In this document: one piece after another, positions 1-4,402 of the stretch | Layout of the letters: each line of letters opens with the position of its first letter | Position numbering within the stretch: the stretch's first letter is position 1 | Source: Anaerolineales bacterium | GTDB lineage: Bacteria > Chloroflexota > Anaerolineae > Anaerolineales > E44-bin32 | DNA: 5,541 bases | Assembly (NCBI GenBank): GCA_030606845.1 | Contig: JAUWFP010000160.1 | Location: forward strand, 1 to 5,541 | Direction of reading: 5' to 3' | Translations under genes and position numbers: made by a program | The notes under the pieces: generated by a model | What the model saw: only the letters and a program-made list of their open reading frames with translations | The model's database searches: none | Told to the model about the DNA's origin: nothing

Positions 1-1220
1 GGCAGGGCGAACTGGGGGGCAATCTCCATCACATCTACTACGTCGCCGAAGAAGAGAACCCGCAACGTCTGCTCAGAGATCTTGTTAACCGAACTGTTGG
101 GCACGAAAAGATCCGCCACTACCTGAACAGCGTGGTTACAACTCATACAGGCAGTGTAGGCGATTTTCGGGCGCGCATTGAAACGAAAGCCCCCGATGGA
201 TCCTTAACGGAGCATGAAATTCGCCATAGTGTTGTCATCGTCGCCACCGGGGGGAAGGAAGCTTCCGGGAAGCATTACCTCATGGGGCAGGATCCTCGCG
301 TCATCCCCCAATCTGAGCTCGAGGAGATTCTCACCCACCAAACAGAGAGGACATCACGGCTGCGATCGGTGGTCATGATCCAATGCGTTGAGGCGGATGA
401 TGGGGTTGAATATTGCTCGCGTATTTGCTGCACGAACACGATTAAGAATGCCCTGCGGCTTAAGATGCTCAACCCGGAGTGTCAGATTGTAATCCTGTAC
501 AAGAACATTATCACCTACGGTTTCCGGGAAAAACACTACCTTGAGGCACGGGCAAAAGGCGTTCTCTTCGTGCGCTACACTGAAACAGAACCTCCGCTCG
601 TTTCCCTCGAACCTCGCGGCGCCAGCCAGGCTCTGGTCGTCTCCGTACATGAGCATATCTTCGGTAAGACGTTAATTTTCGAGCCAGACCTTGTCGCTCT
701 GAGTATGCCCGTAATTCCTTCCCGAGGCTCACGAGAACTCGCCGACATGCTCGGCGTCTCTTTATCGATTGAGGGATTCTTCCTTGAAACCCATCTCAAG
801 ATGCGGCCGATGGAGTTTCATGATGATGGTGTTTATCTTTGCGGAATGGCGCATTACCCGAAGTTTATCGAGGAAAGCATCACACATGCCCTTGCTTGTG
901 CTGGTCGAGCGCTGACCATCCTCAGCCGTCCGATCCTCCACCTGGGCGGTGTAATCGCCGAAGTCGACAATACGAAATGCACCGGATGCCTCACTTGCGT
1001 CCGGACCTGCCCCTTCGGCATTCCGGAGATGCGATACGATCTATGTGGAGTCGGCGAATTGGGCGGTGCAGCATGGATCGACCCCGCCCGGTGTCAGGGC
1101 TGCGGCACCTGTACTGCAGAATGCCCGGCACGTGCCATTCAACTGCATCATTACCATGATGACCAGATACGGATTGGCTTGGGTCGTTGGCAAGTCCCTG
1201 CTGCATTATCTGGAGATTAG
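1..1220 (+). CDS. hdrA: HdrA-type FAD/iron-sulfur subunit, C-terminal part (5' end outside window)
   Basis: Heterodisulfide reductase subunit A-like flavoprotein, cytoplasmic, the flavin subunit where electron pairs are split or merged in Hdr-type complexes. The frame is open to the left edge (first full codon at base 3), giving 405 visible residues, so the start and the N-terminal FAD-binding motif are missing. Numbered from base 3, visible hallmarks are an ELGGNLHHIYY segment near the start, VIVATGG at 79-84, and the HdrA cysteine set IQC...YCSRICC (Cys128, 138, 142, 143), which in HdrA structures binds an extra [4Fe-4S] cluster. KNIITYGFREKHY and LCGMAHYPKFIEESI follow. Two C-terminal [4Fe-4S] motifs are intact: CTGCLTCVRTCP (Cys326-336) and CQGCGTCTAECP (Cys364-374). 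It is followed after 12 bases by a ferredoxin gene and then mvhD. The family call is firm. Whether the missing part is a plain HdrA N-terminus or an HdrA/GltD fusion like the gene at 4399 cannot be seen. Substrate is unknown. Confidence 0.95.
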   Translation, partial: QGELGGNLHHIYYVAEEENPQRLLRDLVNRTVGHEKIRHYLNSVVTTHTGSVGDFRARIETKAPDGSLTEHEIRHSVVIVATGGKEASGKHYLMGQDPRVIPQSELEEILTHQTERTSRLRSVVMIQCVEADDGVEYCSRICCTNTIKNALRLKMLNPECQIVILYKNIITYGFREKHYLEARAKGVLFVRYTETEPPLVSLEPRGASQALVVSVHEHIFGKTLIFEPDLVALSMPVIPSRGSRELADMLGVSLSIEGFFLETHLKMRPMEFHDDGVYLCGMAHYPKFIEESITHALACAGRALTILSRPILHLGGVIAEVDNTKCTGCLTCVRTCPFGIPEMRYDLCGVGELGGAAWIDPARCQGCGTCTAECPARAIQLHHYHDDQIRIGLGRWQVPAALSGD

Positions 1221-1232
1221 GTATTCCCATCG

Positions 1233-1445
1233 ATGGCTGTAATCGAAGTCACATACATTGTCTACCTGGATGAAGAACTTTGCGATGGCTGCCGTCTCTG
1301 CCTGCCCGTTTGTAAATTTAAGGGAATGATATCCATCCCTGGTGAACGTATGCCGATGGTCGACCCGTGGTCATGTACTGGCTGTGGCACATGTGTAACC
1401 ACCTGCCCACAAGATGCACTCACTCTGCGCCCTAAAGAAGAATGA
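1233..1445 (+). CDS. Small 2x[4Fe-4S] ferredoxin
   Basis: A 70-residue bacterial-type ferredoxin, presumably a soluble one-electron carrier or a small subunit of the HdrA/MvhD complex. Two cluster motifs are visible: CDGCRLCLPVC (Cys17, 20, 23, 27) and CTGCGTCVTTCP (Cys48, 51, 54, 58), with the usual two-fold layout. The first motif ends in Lys28 where most such ferredoxins have Pro, while the second keeps Pro59. The ATG at 1233 lies 12 bases after the hdrA stop. GGAG at 1212-1215 is rather far for a Shine-Dalgarno and AGG at 1219-1221 is better spaced, so translation may be coupled to hdrA. The stop overlaps the next start (ATGA). There is no signal peptide or membrane segment. The ferredoxin assignment is firm and its exact redox partner is inferred from gene order. 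Confidence 0.93.
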   Translation: MAVIEVTYIVYLDEELCDGCRLCLPVCKFKGMISIPGERMPMVDPWSCTGCGTCVTTCPQDALTLRPKEE

Positions 1446-1906
1446 TGAGCAAAAATGAGACTTTCACCCCTGAAATCACCCTCTTCACCTGCATTTACTG
1501 CGGGTATATGGCCGCCGACACCGCGGGGTCGCTGCGCCAGGAATACCCGGCCGACGTCAAGATCGTGCGCTTGCCTTGCACCGGGAAGATCGACATGCAG
1601 TACATGCTCGACGCCTTCGATGAGGGTGCCGATGGGGTGATGATCGTAGCCTGCAGCTTGGGCAACTGTCATCACGAGCGCGGCAACGAACGAGCGCGCG
1701 CTCGAGTTCAACGCATGAAGAAGATACTAGAGAGTGTCGGGCTTGAACCAGAACGCGTGGAAATCCATTACGTCTCCGGCGGGATGGGCGCTACTTTTGC
1801 TGAGGACGTGCGTCAAATGACCTCTCTCCTGCAAGAGCTCGGCCCGAACCCAATCAAAGGCAATCTTACGTTTTCCACCACAGAACAGACATCGAAAACA
1901 GTCTAA
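1442..1906 (+). CDS. mvhD: MvhD/FlpD-type [2Fe-2S] electron-transfer subunit
   Basis: A 154-residue protein of the MvhD/FlpD family (methyl-viologen-reducing hydrogenase delta subunit). In methanogens this subunit connects a hydrogenase or formate dehydrogenase to HdrA through a [2Fe-2S] cluster. Family motifs appear in order: CIYCGYMAADTAG (Cys17, Cys20), RLPCTGKID (Cys46), DGVMIVACSLGNCHHERGN (Cys71, Cys76), then KKILESVGLEPERVEIHYVS and a final LGP. Length is normal for a stand-alone family member. A Ser/Thr-rich tail of about 18 residues follows the conserved core. ATG at 1442 overlaps the ferredoxin stop by four bases, and a second ATG at 1445 is an equally possible start. AAAGAAGA just upstream is a weak ribosome site, consistent with coupling. 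The subunit it would normally take electrons from is not encoded here, so the upstream donor is unknown. Confidence 0.94.
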   Translation: MMSKNETFTPEITLFTCIYCGYMAADTAGSLRQEYPADVKIVRLPCTGKIDMQYMLDAFDEGADGVMIVACSLGNCHHERGNERARARVQRMKKILESVGLEPERVEIHYVSGGMGATFAEDVRQMTSLLQELGPNPIKGNLTFSTTEQTSKTV

Positions 1907-2109
1907 TAATCGGTCTCCCTGCCCATGATCATCAAGCCGAGGCTGATCGCGCGGCCGGCTTCTTCCAGCTTTTCCACGGAGATGTTTTCCAATTGATCCG
2001 CCGCGGTACAAGATGTGGCTTCCCGCCCTTCGCGGTACACCTTCACACGCGGGGCTTCATTACTGTAGTAGGCGATGAGAATAAAGGTTTCCTTGGGTTG
2101 AATTCCCAT
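1903..2109 (-). CDS. Hypothetical small protein, 68 residues, convergent with mvhD
   Basis: Minus-strand frame from ATG (2109-2107) to TAG (1905-1903), ending on the last bases of mvhD. I do not recognise the family. The product is soluble and acidic-to-neutral. It starts with KETFILIAYYSNEAPRVKVY, suggesting two beta strands, followed by a Lys/Glu-rich probable helix (VEKLEEAGRAISLGLMIMG). One Cys (34) is present and there is no signal peptide. In favour of it being real: it fills most of an otherwise empty 331-base gap, its composition is protein-like, and it sits head-to-head with a gene that has its own promoter candidate. Against: it is short and has only a distant GAGG (complement of 2124-2127, about 14 bases from the ATG) as ribosome site. 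A shorter start is not obvious. A 3-base tail-to-tail overlap with mvhD is compact but common. Confidence 0.5.
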   Translation of the reverse strand: MGIQPKETFILIAYYSNEAPRVKVYREGREATSCTAADQLENISVEKLEEAGRAISLGLMIMGRETDY

Positions 2110-2188
2110 TGGTTTTTCTTGTACCTCGGCGAGAAAAATACTACAACGGTTACTAAAAGACGTCGGTTCTTGTTAACTGACTTTTCCC

Positions 2189-2217
2189 TTGAACCTCACA
2201 TGAGAAAAGACGATAAT
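2189..2217 (+). promoter_or_regulatory. Sigma70-like promoter candidate for the ClbS/DfsB gene
   Basis: TTGAAC (2189-2194) and GATAAT (2212-2217) are separated by exactly 17 bases, the optimal spacing. The -10 box differs from TATAAT at one base and the -35 matches TTGACA at four. The predicted transcript start is near 2224, leaving a leader of about 14 bases that begins almost at the Shine-Dalgarno site. The context is right, because the upstream gene points away. It is a by-eye match only. Confidence 0.45.
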
Positions 2218-2223
2218 GAGGTT

Positions 2224-2229
2224 GGGAGG
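2224..2229 (+). promoter_or_regulatory. Strong Shine-Dalgarno for the gene at 2238
   Basis: GGGAGG lies 8 bases before the ATG at 2238. It fixes that start over later in-frame ATG codons. Confidence 0.75.
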
Positions 2230-2237
2230 GATGACAA

Positions 2238-2969
2238 ATGACTGGTTCATCGTATAAAACCAAATTGGGAAAACTGCTCGCAGATGTGCACGCGGAAGAA
2301 CAGGCGCTCTGGGATACGCTCAGCGAAGAGGAGCGAAATGCCGCTGGGGAAATCGACCGCTGGGCACCGAAGGACCACCTGGCGCACACCACTTTCTGGA
2401 CGGAGCGGCTGATCACGCAGCTAGAGGCTGCAACCGGAGGCGAGCCGCCCGGATCGATCGAGGATTATCAAAAGACAAACGACGAAGTATTCGAAGCCAA
2501 CAAGAATCGGAACTGGGAGGATATCCTCGCCTGGGCGACAGAAGTTAGCCGAAAATTCCACACAGCGCTCGATGCTGTCTCTGAGGAGATGCTTGAGGAC
2601 ACTGCGGGGTCTGAAGGCGCGGGTGGTCCACCGCTATGGCGGAATGTGGCCTTCACCGGCGTGTATCACCCCATACACCATGTCGCAGATGTGTATCTCG
2701 AGCGCGGGGATTATGAAGTCGCTCAAGCGATGCAGGAGCGCGTTGCCGAGGGGTTGGCCGCTCTGGACGAGAGTGACACCTGGCAGGGAACCACGCAATA
2801 CAACCTGGCCTGCTTCTATGCACTTCACGACAAACCCCAGCAAGCGCTTGCTCTACTCAAGATAGCCTTGAAACGTGCGCCCAACCTGCTTGAGTTGTCG
2901 AAGCAGGACAGCGATCTCGATTCGCTGCGCGAATTGCCTGAGTTTCAGGCTATGGTGGCCGATGGTTAA
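2238..2969 (+). CDS. ClbS/DfsB-family (DinB-fold) protein with C-terminal TPR
   Basis: A 243-residue, two-part cytoplasmic protein. Residues 1 to about 170 look like the ClbS/DfsB (DUF1706) four-helix bundle related to DinB. Helix 1 is acidic (DVHAEEQALWDTLSEEE), then RWAPKDHLAHTTFW carries His47/His50, and YHPIHHVADVYLERGDY carries His144, His147 and His148. The histidines sit where DinB-fold proteins place a metal triad. Residues 183-215 form one TPR-like repeat (QYNLACFYALHDKPQQALALLKIAL), followed by a short segment rich in Asp/Leu (SKQDSDLDSLRELPEF) typical of the last unit of a TPR group. Some ClbS relatives are self-resistance proteins against genotoxins or act on small molecules, but no substrate can be read here. 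The start is set by GGGAGG 8 bases upstream. The HAD gene follows after 33 bases and is probably co-transcribed. Fold confidence is high and function is unknown. Confidence 0.85.
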   Translation: MTGSSYKTKLGKLLADVHAEEQALWDTLSEEERNAAGEIDRWAPKDHLAHTTFWTERLITQLEAATGGEPPGSIEDYQKTNDEVFEANKNRNWEDILAWATEVSRKFHTALDAVSEEMLEDTAGSEGAGGPPLWRNVAFTGVYHPIHHVADVYLERGDYEVAQAMQERVAEGLAALDESDTWQGTTQYNLACFYALHDKPQQALALLKIALKRAPNLLELSKQDSDLDSLRELPEFQAMVADG

Positions 2970-3002
2970 ACATATCTCAACCTTGCCATTTATGACCCAA
3001 CC

Positions 3003-3710
3003 ATGATCGAGCTCATAGCCTTCGACGCCGATGACACCCTCTGGGAAAACGAATCGTTCTACCATAGGGCGAAGGATGATTTGGCGCGGATCCTTTCACC
3101 TTATCGGGAAGCGGACTGGGTGAACCGTAAACTCGACGAGAACGAGGTGTCCAATCTGCAAGTCTATGGGTACGGCATCAAGAGCTTTACGCTCTCGATG
3201 ATCGAGACCGCGGCTGAAGCCGTTGACAGCAAGATCGAAGCTCACACAATCTCTGCGATTCTAGAGATCGCTAAGAGGATGTTATCAGCCGAAGTGGAGC
3301 TTCTCGATCACACAGAGCAAACCCTACTGCAATTGTCCTCGGACTACGATCTTATGCTGGTAACCAAGGGAGATCTGTTCGAACAACAAAGAAAAATCTC
3401 ACGCTCCGGTATAGACCATTGCTTTAAACTGATTGAAGTTGTGGCCGAGAAAACACCCGAAAGATACCTCGATATTCTACAGAAGCACCATATCGAGGTT
3501 GAACGTTTCTTGATGGTGGGAAATTCATTGCGCTCTGACATCCTTCCCGTCGTCGCCATCGGCGGTAGGGCGGTCTACATACCCAACGAGAATACCTGGT
3601 TTTATGAAGTACCTGAACAAGAGGAGATCGAAGGTGTGGAATATGGCGAACTCGAGCATCTTGGGCAATTGCCCAAATACATGGCTACGCTCGAACGCTC
3701 CCTGGACTGA
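3003..3710 (+). CDS. HAD-superfamily hydrolase
   Basis: A 235-residue haloacid-dehalogenase-like hydrolase of the phosphatase/dehalogenase group (COG1011-like), probably a cytoplasmic phosphatase. Motif I is FDADDTLW, with nucleophile Asp8 and acid/base Asp10. Motif II is LMLVTKGD (Thr121), motif III Lys150 in EKTPERY, and motif IV VGNSLRSDILP with Asn174 and Asp179. Between motifs I and II lies a helical cap of about 100 residues. Motif IV has GN where many HAD enzymes have GD. This GNSxxSD form is a known subfamily variant and leaves Asp179 as a Mg2+ ligand. There is no clear Shine-Dalgarno before the ATG at 3003, so it may rely on coupling with the gene ending at 2969. Substrate cannot be told from sequence. 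Dehalogenase activity is possible but less likely than phosphatase. Confidence 0.92.
   Translation: MIELIAFDADDTLWENESFYHRAKDDLARILSPYREADWVNRKLDENEVSNLQVYGYGIKSFTLSMIETAAEAVDSKIEAHTISAILEIAKRMLSAEVELLDHTEQTLLQLSSDYDLMLVTKGDLFEQQRKISRSGIDHCFKLIEVVAEKTPERYLDILQKHHIEVERFLMVGNSLRSDILPVVAIGGRAVYIPNENTWFYEVPEQEEIEGVEYGELEHLGQLPKYMATLERSLD
3661..3676. repeat. Perfect 16-base palindrome inside the 3' end of the HAD gene
   Basis: TTGGGCAATTGCCCAA is exactly self-complementary. It encodes part of LGQLPK in the HAD protein, so it may be coincidental, or a protein-binding site ahead of the cupin gene. Confidence 0.6.
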
Positions 3711-3730
3711 CCCGAAACCACCATCCAGGG
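3700..3730 (+). repeat. Inverted repeat spanning the HAD stop codon
   Basis: CCCTGGA (3700-3706) and TCCAGGG (3724-3730) are perfect complements with a 17-base loop that contains the TGA stop. No T-run follows, so an intrinsic terminator is doubtful. At best it is a weak 3' structure between the HAD and cupin genes. The rest of 3731-3827 shows nothing clear except the cupin ribosome site. Confidence 0.35.
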
Positions 3731-3818
3731 TCCAAACGTGGAAATAAAACCAGAGGATCGTGCACATAAGCGATAGGAAACGTCATCGTCAATCGTTTAG
3801 CACTCAATCCGAATAAAC

Positions 3819-3823
3819 GAGGT
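3819..3823 (+). promoter_or_regulatory. Shine-Dalgarno of the cupin gene
   Basis: GAGGT ends 4 bases before the ATG at 3828. It is good in sequence and slightly close in spacing, and it supports that start. Confidence 0.65.
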
Positions 3824-3827
3824 CACT

Positions 3828-4148
3828 ATGCCATTCATCGATCTGGACGAAATAGAAGCGAAAGAGATCGTCCCGGGGTATCGGGCTGTGTTCGTTCACT
3901 CTGACAATATGACCTTGGCCTATTGGACGATTGAAGCCGGCGCTGACCTCCCCGAACATAGCCACCCACACGAACAGGTCGCAAACGTCCTCGAAGGAAC
4001 CATCGAATTAACGATAGCAGGGGAGACGAGACGCCTCGGACCAGGCACCGTTGCCTTGATCCCCTCTAACGTCGTTCACGCAGGAACTGCGATCACGGAT
4101 TGCCGCATCCTTGATGTTTTTCACCCGGTGCGTGAGGATTATAAATAA
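3828..4148 (+). CDS. Small single-domain cupin protein
   Basis: A 106-residue cupin (Cupin_2 type), soluble. Cupin motif 1 reads from Gly38: HSHPHEQ with His44, His46 and Gln50 in the metal-ligand positions, ending LEGTIELTIAG. Motif 2 is GPGTVALIPSNVVHAG with His84 as the fourth ligand and the typical Pro79. Gln replaces the more usual Glu, a common variant in HxHxxxQ cupins. It has the length of a minimal one-barrel cupin, with no fused DNA-binding domain. The C-terminus LDVFHPVREDY is typical of small cupins annotated near sugar or ketoacid metabolism, but no reaction can be assigned. It is probably a metal-binding enzyme or sensor. It stands 117 bases after the HAD gene with its own Shine-Dalgarno, so it could be transcribed alone or with the two genes upstream. 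Confidence 0.92.
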   Translation: MPFIDLDEIEAKEIVPGYRAVFVHSDNMTLAYWTIEAGADLPEHSHPHEQVANVLEGTIELTIAGETRRLGPGTVALIPSNVVHAGTAITDCRILDVFHPVREDYK

Positions 4149-4154
4149 CATTAC

Positions 4155-4222
4155 TTTGGTTATGCAAAATGTCCTCCAGGGAATAAAATCTCTGATGCAC
4201 AACCCAAATTCCCTAAACCAAA
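4155..4222 (+). repeat. Nested inverted repeats downstream of the cupin gene
   Basis: Outer arms TTTGGTT (4155-4161) and AACCAAA (4216-4222) are perfect complements. Inner arms AGGGAAT (4178-4184) and ATTCCCT (4208-4214) are also perfect complements. On the right side the two arms are separated by one base, on the left by 16. A single RNA could fold both into one bulged hairpin just after the cupin stop. No T-run follows directly, so this is not a classical terminator. Confidence 0.45.
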
Positions 4223-4276
4223 ATCTTCATGGGAGAATGTATTGTTCAAAATGGATGAAGTTTATCCGGTCTGCTT

Positions 4277-4402
4277 ATGACATCTTCCACTACTGACCAT
4301 ATTGACCTGCCCCCTATCATTATTGGCAAGACGGCGAGCCTGAAATTAGCGTGTTATTTCAACACATATACGGCTCCTAGCCACGGGAGGGGCGTTCCGT
4401 GA
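4277..4402 (+). CDS. Possible 41-codon leader frame overlapping the HdrA-fusion start
   Basis: An ATG-to-TGA frame in the otherwise gene-free 4149-4398 interval. Its TGA (4400-4402) overlaps the GTG start of the next gene as GTGA, the arrangement usual for translationally coupled genes. The peptide begins MTSSTTDHIDLPPIIIG and ends SHGRGVP. It matches no family I know. There is no good Shine-Dalgarno before the ATG, and a 41-codon open frame can occur by chance. If translated it would be a small protein or a leader peptide controlling the fusion gene. Confidence 0.22.
   Translation: MTSSTTDHIDLPPIIIGKTASLKLACYFNTYTAPSHGRGVP
4341..4365. promoter_or_regulatory. Overlapping inverted repeats upstream of the HdrA fusion gene
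   Basis: TGAAAT (4341-4346) pairs with ATTTCA (4356-4361). GTGTT (4351-4355) pairs with AACAC (4361-4365) across a 5-base loop. The two sets overlap and so are alternatives. They lie 34-58 bases before the GTG start, a plausible operator position. No recognised regulator motif fits, and I found no convincing -35/-10 pair in 4149-4398. Confidence 0.3.
4385..4392 (+). promoter_or_regulatory. Shine-Dalgarno that decides the GTG start at 4399
   Basis: GGGAGGGG lies 6 bases before GTG 4399. An in-frame TAG at 4378-4380 excludes any earlier start, and the next in-frame ATG (4432) lacks such a site. Confidence 0.8.

Noticed and set aside
132..1220. A full-length gene starting at GTG 132
   Set aside because: The HdrA-like sequence (ELGGNLHHIYY and onward) continues upstream in the same frame to the left edge, so 132 is an internal valine codon.
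1262..1711. 149-codon open frame on the minus strand
   Set aside because: It lies antisense across the ferredoxin and mvhD genes, whose cysteine motifs are unmistakable. The frame is a by-product of their codon use.
1993..2241. 82-codon + strand frame
   Set aside because: It runs opposite the more protein-like 68-residue minus frame, has no ribosome site, and extends through the promoter-like region into the ClbS/DfsB start.
3700..3730. Intrinsic terminator after the HAD gene
   Set aside because: The stem is only 7 bases with a 17-base loop and no T-run follows. It is kept only as an inverted repeat.
4111..4296. 61-codon + strand frame across the cupin 3' end
   Set aside because: It begins inside the cupin gene in another frame and its composition is that of AT-rich noncoding DNA.
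4302..4326. Promoter with TTGACC (4302-4307) and TATTGG (4321-4326)
   Set aside because: The spacer is only 13 bases and the -10 match is poor.
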